A stretch of DNA of 64,000 nucleotides from an uncultured Lachnospiraceae bacterium (GCA_910585545.1 CAJUFN010000001.1:345331-409330), one strand, 5' to 3'. Counted from the first letter of the stretch, positions 1-8,957 are shown. Numbers and translations: made by a program. The notes: a model not told the origin generated them from the sequence alone.

Positions 1-3
1 AAT

Positions 4-834
4 TTAGGCGATTTGGATACTTTGAGGCTTTCTCTTTATAAATTCTGTATAGTAGCCAAATCCACATTCTTTTAAGATTTCTCCGGCTTTCTCATATGCA
101 TAGGCAATATGCTCCGGCCTGTGAGCATCCGAACCTACGGTTACCATCTCACCGCCAAGTTCTTTGTATCGTTTTAGTATATCCGGATGCGGATGTGCAA
201 AGCCCAACCCATACTTCATTCCCGCCATATTCAATTCCAAAGCTTTTCCATTTGCAATCAGATATTTTAAAATTTCATCGATTTCGTCTGCAAATTGGCG
301 ATAGGAATAAAATTTTTGCTGCTCTTTTCCATAACGGACGATATAGTCCAAATGCCCCAGGGCGTCAAAATCTTCGACTGCCTTTATATAATCAAGCATT
401 TCGACAAACGCCTCCTTGTATCTCATTTGATCAGGGCGCCCATCTGTGTCCTTCGTATAATAAGGATCGATTCCGCCAAACACATGGCCGGAACCAATAA
501 TATAATCAAATGGATATTCCTTTGCAATCTTACGATAACTTGTTCCCAGATGACTTTGCAGACCGAATTCAACTCCGATCCGAATATCGATCCGGTCTTT
601 ATATTTTTCCTTGAGTTCTTCTAACACCGCAAAATATTCATTTAAATCAAACAGGAATTCATTCTTTGTCATATCCCCATTGGTTGTCTCGAATGGAAAA
701 TCCAAATCATAATGGTCGGTAAAACAGATTCTTTTCAATCCTTTTTCAAGCGCACCTTTGATCATCGCTTCCGGTGTGGCGCCTCTGTCTGCATCCGGCG
801 AAAAATTCGTGTGCATATGACAATCTGATATCAT
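4..834 (-). CDS. PHP-domain histidinol-phosphatase family protein
   Basis: This 276-residue protein starts MISDCHMHTNFSPDADRG, with the HxH metal motif of PHP phosphoesterases, a later ICFTDHYD motif and a C-terminal GSDAHRPEHI motif. That pattern fits the HisJ/HisK type histidinol-phosphate phosphatase, which acts in the cytoplasm on the penultimate step of histidine synthesis. The frame stays open upstream into mnmA. I chose the ATG at 834 because a GGAG (844-847, inside the mnmA 3' end) lies 9 nt before it, while the ATG at 843 touches that GGAG. It is the last gene of the isc-mnmA operon and is translationally coupled to mnmA. No other his gene is nearby, so a different phosphate ester substrate is possible. 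Confidence 0.85.
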   Translation of the reverse strand: MISDCHMHTNFSPDADRGATPEAMIKGALEKGLKRICFTDHYDLDFPFETTNGDMTKNEFLFDLNEYFAVLEELKEKYKDRIDIRIGVEFGLQSHLGTSYRKIAKEYPFDYIIGSGHVFGGIDPYYTKDTDGRPDQMRYKEAFVEMLDYIKAVEDFDALGHLDYIVRYGKEQQKFYSYRQFADEIDEILKYLIANGKALELNMAGMKYGLGFAHPHPDILKRYKELGGEMVTVGSDAHRPEHIAYAYEKAGEILKECGFGYYTEFIKRKPQSIQIA

Positions 835-835
835 C

Positions 836-1927
836 TTACTCATCTCCTGTAATCGTCCCTCCGCCAAGGACATATTCGCCATCATAAAGCACAACAGCCT
901 GTCCCGGCGTGACTGCTCTTTGTTTTTCTTCAAATGTACAAAGGATTTCATCTTCTCCTGTTTTCTTAACAGTACACCATGCTCCCTTGTGATTATAGCG
1001 GATTTTTGCAAAAACTCGTTTCTCTTCTGTCAAATCTTCGATCGACATAAAGTTTATCCGGTTTGCCCGCACATAATATGTCATGGAATCTTCATTCGTT
1101 CCAATCACAACCTCATTCGTTTCCGGCCGGATTTCTATGACAAATGCCGGATATCCAAGCGCCAACCCAAGACCTTTTCTCTGACCTACGGTATAATGAG
1201 TAATCCCTTTGTGTGTCCCAAGTATCTTTCCTTCTGCTGTCACAAAATTTCCTTCCGGAATCTCTTTATCACTGTTTTCTCTGATAAACGCAGCATAATC
1301 TCCATCCGGTACAAAGCAGATATCCTGGCTGTCCGGCTTCGATGCTACTTTCAAATCGATGTTCTCTGCGATTTTTCGTATTTCATCTTTGGAATAAGCT
1401 CCTACCGGCATCAGTGTGCGCTTAAGCTGCTCCTGTGTCAGATTGTAAAGTGCATAAGTCTGGTCTTTTGCCAGGGTCGCAGAACGCCTCAAGCTATATC
1501 TTCCATTTTCAAGCTGCTCAATCCTTGCATAATGTCCGGTAGCAATATAATCTGCCCCAATATCCATACTGCGTTTTAACAAGGATTCCCATTTCACATA
1601 ACGGTTACAGGCAATACATGGATTCGGTGTTTTTCCATGCAGATATTCTTCCACAAAATAGTCAATGACATGCTCCTTAAATTCATTTTTGAAATTCATC
1701 ACATAATACGGAATATTAAGATCTGCTGCCACCCTTCTTGCATCATCTACCGCACTAAGTCCGCAGCATCCGCCGTTCTCTTCCTGCACAAGGCGCTCCG
1801 TATCCTGCCATATCTGCATCGTGACGCCAATCACCTCGTATCCTTGCTCTTTTAAAAGATAGGCGGCTACTGAAGAATCCACGCCTCCGGACATTCCGAC
1901 TACTACTTTTTTCTTTTCTACAGACAT
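836..1927 (-). CDS. mnmA: tRNA-specific 2-thiouridylase MnmA
   Basis: MnmA adenylates and then thiolates U34 of Lys, Glu and Gln tRNAs, using sulfur relayed from a cysteine desulfurase. The PP-loop SGGVDS is at residues 13-18. The catalytic pair is C104 (in NPCIACNRY) and C204 (in DSQDICFV), and both are present. At 363 residues the length is typical. An AGAGG precedes the ATG. It lies 18 bp downstream of the Fe-S scaffold gene, in one operon with its likely sulfur donor (cysteine desulfurase, 2408-3589), which is a common clostridial arrangement linking Fe-S assembly and tRNA thiolation. Confidence 0.97.
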   Translation of the reverse strand: MSVEKKKVVVGMSGGVDSSVAAYLLKEQGYEVIGVTMQIWQDTERLVQEENGGCCGLSAVDDARRVAADLNIPYYVMNFKNEFKEHVIDYFVEEYLHGKTPNPCIACNRYVKWESLLKRSMDIGADYIATGHYARIEQLENGRYSLRRSATLAKDQTYALYNLTQEQLKRTLMPVGAYSKDEIRKIAENIDLKVASKPDSQDICFVPDGDYAAFIRENSDKEIPEGNFVTAEGKILGTHKGITHYTVGQRKGLGLALGYPAFVIEIRPETNEVVIGTNEDSMTYYVRANRINFMSIEDLTEEKRVFAKIRYNHKGAWCTVKKTGEDEILCTFEEKQRAVTPGQAVVLYDGEYVLGGGTITGDE

Positions 1928-1945
1928 TTTCTCTGCCTCTTTTTC

Positions 1946-2386
1946 TTAGTATTCTTCTTCCTCTTCTTCGTCCTCATGGATATCCGTCTTCGGTTTCTCC
2001 AATCCTTCGATTTCTATGCCATTCTTCTTAGCATAATCCCAAAGTGCCGCATGAATCGCTTCCTCGGCAAGAAGAGAGCAATGCACTTTCACCGGCGGCA
2101 GCCCGTCCAGAGCTTCCATGACCGCTTTGTTTGTCACTTTCAATGCTTCATAAATCGTTTTGCCTTTCACAAGCTCCGTTGCCATACTGCTTGTGGCAAT
2201 CGCTGCTCCGCATCCAAATGTTTTGAATTTTACATCACGGATAATCTGATTCTCATCAATATCTAAAAAGATACGCATAATATCGCCGCACTTTGCATTT
2301 CCTACTGTGCCTACTCCACTTGCATTTTCAATCTCTCCTACATTTCTCGGATTCTGAAAATGATCCATTACTTTTTCTGTATACAT
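1946..2386 (-). CDS. iscU: Fe-S cluster assembly scaffold NifU/IscU-like
   Basis: This 146-residue U-type scaffold has the three cluster-ligating cysteines at C33 (AKCGD), C59 (FGCGAA) and C103 (VHCSL), and the conserved D35 next to the first. It accepts sulfur from the adjacent desulfurase and iron to build Fe-S clusters in the cytoplasm. The C terminus is a strongly acidic tail (EDEEEEEEY) beyond the normal fold. An AGGAGG lies 8 nt before the ATG. It sits between iscS and mnmA, and the upstream Rrf2 regulator indicates feedback control by cluster status. It could equally be named nifU (short form). Confidence 0.95.
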   Translation of the reverse strand: MYTEKVMDHFQNPRNVGEIENASGVGTVGNAKCGDIMRIFLDIDENQIIRDVKFKTFGCGAAIATSSMATELVKGKTIYEALKVTNKAVMEALDGLPPVKVHCSLLAEEAIHAALWDYAKKNGIEIEGLEKPKTDIHEDEEEEEEY

Positions 2387-2407
2387 AATAAATTCCTCCT
2401 GCTTGTT

Positions 2408-3589
2408 TTATTTCTGTTTCTTTACGAAATCTTCGTATAACGGAGACATATTTCTTAAATTAGCCACAATCTCCTTTAATGTATCTACAACATAATCCAT
2501 GTCTTCTTTTTCAAATTCTTCATTCAGCGTAATGCGAAGCGAACCATGCGCGATTTCATGCGGAAGTCCAATTGCCAACAATACATGCGATGGGTCTAAT
2601 GAACCTGATGTACAAGCCGAACCGCTAGATGCACAGATTCCTTTCATATCCAACATGATAAGCAAGGATTCCCCTTCCACAAATCGAAAACTAAAATTGG
2701 CATTATTCGGAAGTCGCTTCTTCGGATCTCCGTTTAATTTTGTATACGGAATCTCTTCTAAGACACGCCCAATCAAATAATCTCTAAGTTCGATCTCTTT
2801 TTTGGTTCGTTCTTCCATCGTGCGTACTGCGCGTTCTACCGCTGTCCCAAGTCCAATAATTCCCGGTACGTTCTCTGTTCCGGCACGTCTTCTTCTTTCC
2901 TGTGCACCGCCATGTACGAAAGAACGGATTTTTACGCCCTTTCGGATATACAAAAATCCGATTCCTTTTGGACCGTTTAATTTATGACCGCTGGCACTTA
3001 ACATATCAATATTACACTCATCCACATTGATCGGAACCTGTCCAAATGCCTGTACAGCATCGGTATGGAACAAAATTCCATGTTCTTTTGCAATGCTTCC
3101 GATCTCCTTGATCGGTTCTATCGTTCCGATTTCATTGTTGGCATACATAACGGAAATCAAAATCGTATCTGGCCGAATCGCTGCCTTTAAATCCTCAAGA
3201 CGTACCATTCCATTTTCGTCCACTTCCAGATAAGTAATCTCAAATCCTTTTTTCTCCAGATATTCTCCGGTATGCAAAATGGCATGGTGCTCGATTTTTG
3301 TTGTGATGATATGCTTTCCTTTGTCTTGATAAGCTTCTGCCGTTGCCTTTAATGCCCAGTTATCGGCTTCGGAGCCGCCTGCCGTAAAATAAATCTCATT
3401 TGCATTTGCTCCTAACACCTTGGCAATTGTTTCTCTTTGACGAGTAATCGCATCTTTATTCTTTGCCGCAAAACCATATACGCTTGATGGATTTCCATAA
3501 CATTCCGTAAAATACGGAATCATTGCTTCTAACACTTCCGGCGCAGTCTTTGTTGTCGCCGCATTATCTAAATATAATAACTTTTCCAT
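2408..3589 (-). CDS. iscS: cysteine desulfurase (NifS/IscS family)
   Basis: This PLP enzyme takes sulfur from cysteine to give a persulfide and alanine. The PLP lysine is K203 (SASGHKLNGPKG) and the persulfide cysteine is C326 in SSGSACTSGS, the long active-site loop of group I enzymes. At 393 residues it is normal for the family. A GGAGG precedes the ATG. It lies between the Rrf2 regulator and the scaffold gene, so it should feed both Fe-S assembly (iscU) and tRNA thiolation (mnmA) from one operon. Confidence 0.97.
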   Translation of the reverse strand: MEKLLYLDNAATTKTAPEVLEAMIPYFTECYGNPSSVYGFAAKNKDAITRQRETIAKVLGANANEIYFTAGGSEADNWALKATAEAYQDKGKHIITTKIEHHAILHTGEYLEKKGFEITYLEVDENGMVRLEDLKAAIRPDTILISVMYANNEIGTIEPIKEIGSIAKEHGILFHTDAVQAFGQVPINVDECNIDMLSASGHKLNGPKGIGFLYIRKGVKIRSFVHGGAQERRRRAGTENVPGIIGLGTAVERAVRTMEERTKKEIELRDYLIGRVLEEIPYTKLNGDPKKRLPNNANFSFRFVEGESLLIMLDMKGICASSGSACTSGSLDPSHVLLAIGLPHEIAHGSLRITLNEEFEKEDMDYVVDTLKEIVANLRNMSPLYEDFVKKQK

Positions 3590-3600
3590 GTTATCTCCTC

Positions 3601-4065
3601 CTACTTTGCATTGTTACTGCAAGCCTTTATTGTCTTTTCTTCCTCACAGTTTACTTTCTTGCTTTCTTCCACAAGTGTAGACAGTTTGATCCCATCTACC
3701 GTTTCATTTATCTTTTCATTAATCTGCTTCCAGACATATTTTGTCACACATGTTCCTGACGCTTCACATCCGCCCTCATGATATGCAAGACATTCTGCCG
3801 GTTCTAAATCACCTTCCAAAGCTCTTAGCACATCTCCTGCGGAAATATCTTCTGCTGCTTTTGCAAGTACATATCCGCCGCCTGCACCTCGTATGCTTTT
3901 TACCAAATCTGCTTTCTTTAACTTCGCCATCAGCTGTTCTAGGTATCGTTCGGAAATATCCTGACGTTCCGCAATGCTGCCAATAGATACTGGTTCATTC
4001 TCACTATATTTTGCAAGATCTACGATGGCTCGAAGTCCATATCTTCCTTTTGTCGAAAGTTTCAC
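3601..4065 (-). CDS. iscR: Rrf2/IscR-family Fe-S-sensing repressor
   Basis: This 154-residue winged-helix regulator begins MKLSTKGRYGLRA, as IscR proteins do, and carries three cysteines (C92, C100, C106 in ECLAYHEGGC...GTC) positioned like the [2Fe-2S] ligands of IscR. I chose a GTG start at 4065: AAGG lies 7 nt upstream, and the extra 14 residues available from an ATG at 4107 do not belong to the family. It is first in the isc-mnmA operon and probably represses its own promoter through the inverted repeat at 4096-4119. Confidence 0.92.
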   Translation of the reverse strand: MKLSTKGRYGLRAIVDLAKYSENEPVSIGSIAERQDISERYLEQLMAKLKKADLVKSIRGAGGGYVLAKAAEDISAGDVLRALEGDLEPAECLAYHEGGCEASGTCVTKYVWKQINEKINETVDGIKLSTLVEESKKVNCEEEKTIKACSNNAK

Positions 4066-4095
4066 ATTTTCACCTTCTATCAATTCTGTAAATAT

Positions 4096-4119
4096 AATCC
4101 CTAGCATTTTAGTAGGATT
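4096..4119 (-). promoter_or_regulatory. candidate IscR operator (inverted repeat)
   Basis: An imperfect dyad on the minus strand, AATCCTA and TAGGGATT separated by 9 nt, lies between the iscR -10 box and the GTG start. The position suits autorepression by the Rrf2 protein. This is inferred from position and symmetry only. Confidence 0.45.
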
Positions 4120-4131
4120 TCGTCTTTTTGT

Positions 4132-4160
4132 AGAATAACACTCTATCTTTGTTCTGTCAA
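4132..4160 (-). promoter_or_regulatory. isc operon promoter
   Basis: On the minus strand, a TTGACA -35 box (4155-4160) is separated by 17 nt from TATTCT (4132-4137). This gives a sigma-A-type promoter reading into iscR and the whole isc-mnmA operon. Confidence 0.75.
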
Positions 4161-4207
4161 GGTTTGTAAAAGAATATGTTATACAGACAACAATTCAAGG
4201 AGTTATT

Positions 4208-5569
4208 ATGCCAAAAATTTCATCGGATAAACATCTTTTACTAAAGGGCACCTTTATACTGACGGCAACCGGATTCATCACAAGAATCATCGGATTTTTC
4301 TACCGCATCTTTTTAAGCCACACATTTGGAGAGGAAGGCGTTGGACTCTACCAACTCATTTTTCCTGTCTACGCCCTATGCTTTTCATTTACCTGCGCCG
4401 GACTGCAGCTTGCTATCTCAAGATGTGTCGCACGTTACAAAGCTTCCGGCAATACGAGACGGGCGATGGAATGCCTCTATGGCGGGTTGTCTCTATCAGT
4501 CATCTTGTCCGTATGCGTCATGTTCCTCTTGCAAAATAACAGCGAGGTAATCGCCCTTCGCTTCTTAGGTGATGCGAGATGCGCCCCTCTCTTATCTGCG
4601 ATGGCTTACGCCTTCCCTTTTGCTTCCATACATAGCTGCATTGTCGGTTATTACATCGGATTAAAAGCAACCAAGATTCCTGCTATTTCTCAGTTAATTG
4701 AACAGGTTATTCGGATTGCTTCTGTTTACGCACTCTATATTGCTCTTAGCAAGAATCATGCAAATGTAAGTGTTACGGTCGCCGTATGCGGTTTGGTCTT
4801 TGGCGAAATCTCTTCCGCCGCCTTTATTTTATGGAATTTCGGACGCAGCATACCCCATCTTCCTCAAAAAGAAAGCCATATGCTCTCCTCCTTTTTCGAG
4901 ACCACATGGCTTTCCATACCACTTACTGCAAACCGTATTATGCTGAATATCCTGCAAAGCATCGAAGCCGTATCCATCCCTGCCAAACTCTTGTTATATG
5001 GATATACCACCAAGGAAGCTTTAAGCATCTACGGAGTACTAACCGGAATGGCCCTGCCTTGCATTTTGTTTCCCTCGGCAATCTCGAATTCCATTGCCAC
5101 TATGCTACTTCCGGCAGTAGCAGAAATGCAGTCCAACGATAGCTCTAAAGCACTGAAAACCTTGACCCGCAAAGTCAGCATTGTCTGTATTATGCTAGGA
5201 AGCGGATGTACTGTTTTATTCCTTGTATCAGCCCGTTTCATTGGAGAAACCGTATTCCACAGTCCTCTCGCCGGAAAATTCATCTTCATCCTCGCTTGGA
5301 TCTGTCCATTTTTATATGTCAGCACAACCTTAATAAGCACCTTAAACGGCCTGGGAAAAACATTTTTAACACTTTGCATCAATGTACTCGGTCTTTGCAT
5401 TCGTATCGGAGGCGTCTTTTTCCTAACACCGTTTTACGGAATCAAAGGCTATCTCTACGGATTACTCATAAGCCAGATTGTAGTCACGCTGCTATGCTAT
5501 GTTTCCCTTTGGTTCTATCTCTTACCAAAAGTTAAAAAACATCAAGTGAGACCGTCAGAGGGTTTTTAA
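4208..5569 (+). CDS. spoVB: SpoVB-type polysaccharide/lipid flippase (MATE/MurJ superfamily)
   Basis: This 453-residue multi-pass membrane protein has about 12-14 hydrophobic helices. Its N-terminal stretch (LTATGFITRIIGFFYRIFL, then FGEEGVGLYQLIFPVYAL) is characteristic of stage V sporulation protein B and other MOP-superfamily exporters that flip lipid-linked precursors. In spores SpoVB is needed for cortex synthesis, but vegetative paralogues exist, so the cargo is inferred. AAGGAG lies 5 nt before the ATG. It is divergent from iscR and convergent with a SpoIIM-like gene. Its last codons (KHQVRPSEGF) are encoded inside the left arm of the long terminator palindrome. Confidence 0.85.
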   Translation: MPKISSDKHLLLKGTFILTATGFITRIIGFFYRIFLSHTFGEEGVGLYQLIFPVYALCFSFTCAGLQLAISRCVARYKASGNTRRAMECLYGGLSLSVILSVCVMFLLQNNSEVIALRFLGDARCAPLLSAMAYAFPFASIHSCIVGYYIGLKATKIPAISQLIEQVIRIASVYALYIALSKNHANVSVTVAVCGLVFGEISSAAFILWNFGRSIPHLPQKESHMLSSFFETTWLSIPLTANRIMLNILQSIEAVSIPAKLLLYGYTTKEALSIYGVLTGMALPCILFPSAISNSIATMLLPAVAEMQSNDSSKALKTLTRKVSIVCIMLGSGCTVLFLVSARFIGETVFHSPLAGKFIFILAWICPFLYVSTTLISTLNGLGKTFLTLCINVLGLCIRIGGVFFLTPFYGIKGYLYGLLISQIVVTLLCYVSLWFYLLPKVKKHQVRPSEGF

Positions 5570-5601
5570 AAACCCTCTGACGGTCTCACTTGATGTTTTT
5601 T
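5534..5601. terminator. perfect 68-bp palindromic bidirectional terminator
   Basis: Two exact 34-nt arms (5534-5567 and 5568-5601) meet without a loop. The GC-rich core is flanked by A/T runs, so the structure can terminate both the flippase gene (plus strand) and the convergent SpoIIM-like gene (minus strand). The left arm includes the last ten codons and stop of the flippase gene. Confidence 0.85.
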
Positions 5602-5611
5602 CTCCTTTTTT

Positions 5612-6187
5612 TCACAACATTTTAATGATAATTTTCATAAATACCGGATTAACATAGCCTTCCATAATCATACCAACAGCAAATGCCAACAGTACAAATA
5701 TAGTTTTTGTCATATTCCAACGTATTGACGGGTATGTATAGAGATACCATAATATCACTACATAGACTGGTATGTAAAAAAGAAAATGTGGCATCATCCC
5801 TGCCACGCAAAGAACGACTCCTTTCACTCCCATTCGTAAAAGTCCTGTCACAGACACGATTCCGCCAAGAAAGCCTGTCCATGCAAGAAATACAATCACG
5901 GCAAGTTTTTTCAATCTTGTGAGCGCACATAACCCAAGCGCCAAAAACGGGATTGCACGTATCCGGAACAAATACCAGATATAATCTGCCGGTATGATTT
6001 TCATCTGCATATATTCGTTCAGAAAATATTCGTTAAATATTCCTGTAACTGCCACATAATCTTTTACCGTAAAATTTGCATACAAGATTCCCGCAAAAAA
6101 TCCCGCCATATAAAATAGCAGCAATTGCTTCTTACTCTGCTGTATCTTCAAGATAAATATCTGCCTCCTATCTTTTTGATACTTCAT
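5612..6187 (-). CDS. SpoIIM-family integral membrane protein
   Basis: This 191-residue membrane protein has about five hydrophobic segments. It resembles stage II sporulation protein M: a basic N terminus, a first helix GFFAGILYANF, a central ALTRLKK turn and a PHFLFYIPVYV segment. In Bacillus, SpoIIM works with SpoIID/SpoIIP in septal peptidoglycan remodelling during engulfment. The ribosome binding site is weak, so the exact start is uncertain. It lies downstream of the Nudix gene, an arrangement often seen in Lachnospiraceae. Confidence 0.7.
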   Translation of the reverse strand: MKYQKDRRQIFILKIQQSKKQLLLFYMAGFFAGILYANFTVKDYVAVTGIFNEYFLNEYMQMKIIPADYIWYLFRIRAIPFLALGLCALTRLKKLAVIVFLAWTGFLGGIVSVTGLLRMGVKGVVLCVAGMMPHFLFYIPVYVVILWYLYTYPSIRWNMTKTIFVLLAFAVGMIMEGYVNPVFMKIIIKML

Positions 6188-6224
6188 TTATATGCCGGGA
6201 TTCCCGATTTATTCATAGGGCTTC

Positions 6225-6767
6225 CTATGCTTTATTATATTTTGCATCATAGGCAAGAATGGATGCGATTGTCTTGGAATCTTCAATCTCGCCTTTAAAA
6301 ATTTTTTCCTTGAGTTCTTCAACGGTACATTCTTTCACATCAATGAATTCATCTTCATCGAGATTTTGTCTGGACGCAACCAGATTACGCGCTACATAAA
6401 CCGGAACTTTTTCATCGCAAAACGCTACTGCCGTATGTACTGTAATAAGCCATTCCAAATCATCGCTTCGATAACCCGTCTCTTCTTCCAGTTCTCTTGC
6501 CGCACAGATTTCGCCTGGTTCTCCTGGTGCGTCCAATGCTCCTGCCGGAATCTCCAACGTAAACCGTTCCAATGCCGGGCGATATTGTTCCACCATTAAA
6601 ATGGTACCCTTGTCCGTCACTGGCACAACTGCCGCCGCTCCTTTATGATGAAGGAAATCCCATTTTGCAGTCTTGCCATCCGGCGTCTGCATCGTATCCT
6701 CATAAAATCCCAAAATATTTCCCTGATATACCAGTTTACGCTCAATCCGTTTTATATGTTCTGCCAT
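6225..6767 (-). CDS. Nudix hydrolase, ADP-ribose pyrophosphatase type
   Basis: This 180-residue protein has the Nudix box G-x5-E-x7-REL-x-EE-x-GY (GEPGEICAARELEEETGY), which coordinates Mg2+ for pyrophosphate cleavage. The preceding EQYRPALERFTLEIPAGALD is typical of the ADP-sugar/ADP-ribose subgroup, which houses nucleotide-sugar by-products. A GAGAGG precedes the ATG. It lies between the phosphohexomutase and SpoIIM-like genes on the same strand and could be cotranscribed with both. Confidence 0.9.
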   Translation of the reverse strand: MAEHIKRIERKLVYQGNILGFYEDTMQTPDGKTAKWDFLHHKGAAAVVPVTDKGTILMVEQYRPALERFTLEIPAGALDAPGEPGEICAARELEEETGYRSDDLEWLITVHTAVAFCDEKVPVYVARNLVASRQNLDEDEFIDVKECTVEELKEKIFKGEIEDSKTIASILAYDAKYNKA

Positions 6768-6800
6768 TTCATTTCCTCTCTTTTCTTTGATACAAGTTTT

Positions 6801-8231
6801 TTATACCAGCCCTAAAAACTCCTCATAAATATCACATAATGCTTTTGCCTGTTTTATGTTTTCCATTTCACAGAAAATACGAAGCAGCGGTTCCGTACCT
6901 GAGAATCTTGCAATAATCCATCCGCCATTTTTAAAGTATACCTTGCAGCCATCCAAATATGATACCTTTTCCACCTCATATGGCATATTCGGAAGTTTTC
7001 TGTCTTCCATCAACATTTTATAGATTGCCTCTTTCCTTTCCTGAGTAAACTTATAATCCCTTTCTTCCATCTCCAGCTTTCCAAATTCTGCATAGATGTC
7101 TTCCATAATCTCAGAGAGTTTCTTGCCGCTTACTGCAATCATTTCTACAAGAAGCATCGCGGCATAAATGCCGTCCTTTCCATTAATATGCCCTTTTACC
7201 GTAAGTCCGCCTGAAGATTCACCACCGATAATCGCGCCCGTTTCCTGCATCTTAGATGAGATGTGCTTGAATCCAACCGGAACCTCATGGCAGCTTTCTC
7301 CAAATGCATTTGCTACTTTATCCAGCATATGCGTAGTTGCGATATTTCTTACCACCGGCCCTTTCCATCCTTTATAACGAATCAGATAATAATATAAAAG
7401 AACCAAAATATCATTTGGATGCAGATATTTTCCTTCATCATCGATAACGCCAAGACGGTCTGCGTCACCATCGGTTGCAATTCCAAGATCACAGCCATGC
7501 TCCGCCACATAGCCCTGCAATTCTTTCAATGTGTGTTCCGTTGGTGCCGGAAGCTTCCTTCCAAACAATGTGTCATGCTCTGTATGGATAAAATCCATAT
7601 CGCATCTTGCAATCGCAAGAATCGTCTTAAGCGAAGTAAGGCTAACACCAAACATCGGATCTACCGCTACAAACAAGCCGGAATGTTTGATCGCTTCCAT
7701 ATCAATCCGCTCGATAATATTATCCAGATACTCATTGAGCGGATTAAATTCTATTACCATGCCCTCCGCCACAGCCTGATCATAATCGGCACGTTCTATG
7801 ATTCCGCCCTCTGCTACAAAATCCTCCACCTTCTTCAAATATTTCTCAATATCTTTCGTCTGCTCTTCATTAGCATCTCTTCCGCCCCTTGTAAACACTT
7901 TAATTCCATTATAAAGAGACGGATTATGACTTGCTGTTACCATCATTCCATATGGATAGTCATGCTTCATTACATAATACATAATAAGCGGCGTCGGTGA
8001 CGAACGGTTCACGAACCATACTTTAATTCCCTCTGCCGCCATAACCTCACAAGTCCAATATACAGTCTCTTTCGAAAGGAATCTGCGGTCGTATCCGATT
8101 ACCAATCCCTCTTTATCCACACCTTCCGCTTTCATCTTAAATGCCATTGCTTTCGCAAGTTTTTGAATATTCTCCCTGGTAAACTCATCTCCGATTACAG
8201 CTCTCCAGCCACCCGTTCCAAATTTTATCAT
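6801..8231 (-). CDS. phosphoglucomutase/phosphomannomutase family protein
   Basis: An alpha-D-phosphohexomutase of 476 residues. The phosphoserine is S101 in TASHNPSLYNGIKV, the metal loop is DGDADRLG, the sugar-binding loop is GGESSGGLT and the phosphate loop is RFSGTEPLLRIF. It should interconvert hexose 1- and 6-phosphates; whether glucose, mannose or glucosamine cannot be decided from sequence alone. AAGGAGG precedes the ATG. It appears to start a transcription unit with the Nudix and SpoIIM-like genes. Confidence 0.92.
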   Translation of the reverse strand: MIKFGTGGWRAVIGDEFTRENIQKLAKAMAFKMKAEGVDKEGLVIGYDRRFLSKETVYWTCEVMAAEGIKVWFVNRSSPTPLIMYYVMKHDYPYGMMVTASHNPSLYNGIKVFTRGGRDANEEQTKDIEKYLKKVEDFVAEGGIIERADYDQAVAEGMVIEFNPLNEYLDNIIERIDMEAIKHSGLFVAVDPMFGVSLTSLKTILAIARCDMDFIHTEHDTLFGRKLPAPTEHTLKELQGYVAEHGCDLGIATDGDADRLGVIDDEGKYLHPNDILVLLYYYLIRYKGWKGPVVRNIATTHMLDKVANAFGESCHEVPVGFKHISSKMQETGAIIGGESSGGLTVKGHINGKDGIYAAMLLVEMIAVSGKKLSEIMEDIYAEFGKLEMEERDYKFTQERKEAIYKMLMEDRKLPNMPYEVEKVSYLDGCKVYFKNGGWIIARFSGTEPLLRIFCEMENIKQAKALCDIYEEFLGLV

Positions 8232-8459
8232 CTTTGCCCTCCTTATTTTTATCCGTGATGTTGTTTGTTTAATTATAACACGTTTTCCTTTTTTAGGAAA
8301 TCAAAGACTGTCCTATATCACAACAAAGTGGGCAAGCCCACTTCAACTCCCCCATCCCTTTAATGTCAAGTGATTGCTACGAACTTTTTTGACTTTTTTT
8401 CAAAAAAATTCTCGCTAACCCGCATATCTTCGTTGGGGTAATGGTAAATGTATGCTAAG

Positions 8460-8705
8460 TCAGACAAAATTTGACGGTAAATTATTGTCAAGTTGCTTCA
8501 ACCGTTGCTTCTTAATCATATATGCTCCTCTGTCTCCTGTGAACATATCCGGTTTACCAATGTATTGCATTCCCATTAAATGTGGTATCATATTTTCTAA
8601 ATTTGTCACATGGATAATCTTTTTCGGTATATGGATATAGTAATCACTCATACATATAATCCTTTTTATATTCAAAAAGACTTCCAACAACTTCTGATTT
8701 GCCAT
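8460..8705 (-). CDS. short orphan ORF, possible truncated phage-type nuclease domain
   Basis: An 81-codon ORF, or 63 codons from the internal ATG (MSDYYIHIPKK), which has a better AAGGA 8 nt upstream. The segment NMIPHLMGMQYIGKPDMFTGD loosely resembles the HLxGLxY core of phage/plasmid proteins called PBECR4-type nucleases. That resemblance is from memory and weak. The ORF ends soon after this core, where such proteins normally continue for about 100 residues, so it looks truncated. It lies downstream of a terminator in the remnant region. Confidence 0.3.
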   Translation of the reverse strand: MANQKLLEVFLNIKRIICMSDYYIHIPKKIIHVTNLENMIPHLMGMQYIGKPDMFTGDRGAYMIKKQRLKQLDNNLPSNFV

Positions 8706-8754
8706 CCGTCAAGTCCTCTCTTGTTCCACATTCCATATTTTTCACCCATAAAAG

Positions 8755-8782
8755 AAAAATGCCTGAGCAATTAAGCCCAGGC
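8755..8782 (-). terminator. intrinsic terminator of the 8.8-9.1 kb transcript
   Basis: On the minus strand GCCTGGGC and GCTCAGGC pair around a 6-nt loop and are followed by ATTTTTC. It should end a minus-strand RNA running through the micro-ORF region. Confidence 0.75.
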
Positions 8783-8955
8783 TAATCTTTTCTTTTATGA
8801 ATTGCAATTCTGGGAGCAGGTCCTATGATACTCCATAGGCAGAGAGCTTCTTTGTATTTCTATTGCCCGCAAAGTCGGGACGGGTAGCTCCTCTCTGTCG
8901 CCGCAAAAGCACTTAAGCTTTTCATTACCTATAATCTAACATGAGGATTATCCAT
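8783..8955 (-). ncRNA. candidate structured RNA or leader segment
   Basis: Between the micro-ORFs and the terminator the minus strand holds several potential stems, including CTATGGAGTATCATAG, the CCCG...CGGG pair around 8873-8893, and an AGAGAGGAGC...GCTCTCT pairing. It also contains an eight-codon ORF (MDNPHVRL, 8929-8955) with an excellent GGGGGG Shine-Dalgarno sequence. I do not recognise an Rfam family. It may be a leader, a small regulatory RNA or part of a decayed element. Confidence 0.35.
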
Positions 8956-8957
8956 TG

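Noticed and set aside
836..1011. 59-residue N-terminal extension of the PHP phosphatase
   Set aside because: It overlaps the mnmA 3' end in another frame and does not match the family; the GGAG spacing supports the start at 834.
920..1579. 219-codon plus-strand ORF opposite mnmA
   Set aside because: It is fully antisense to a clear conserved gene, has no ribosome site and its composition is that of a shadow frame.
7419..8000. 193-codon plus-strand ORF opposite the phosphohexomutase gene
   Set aside because: It is antisense to intact catalytic motifs of the mutase and has no independent support.
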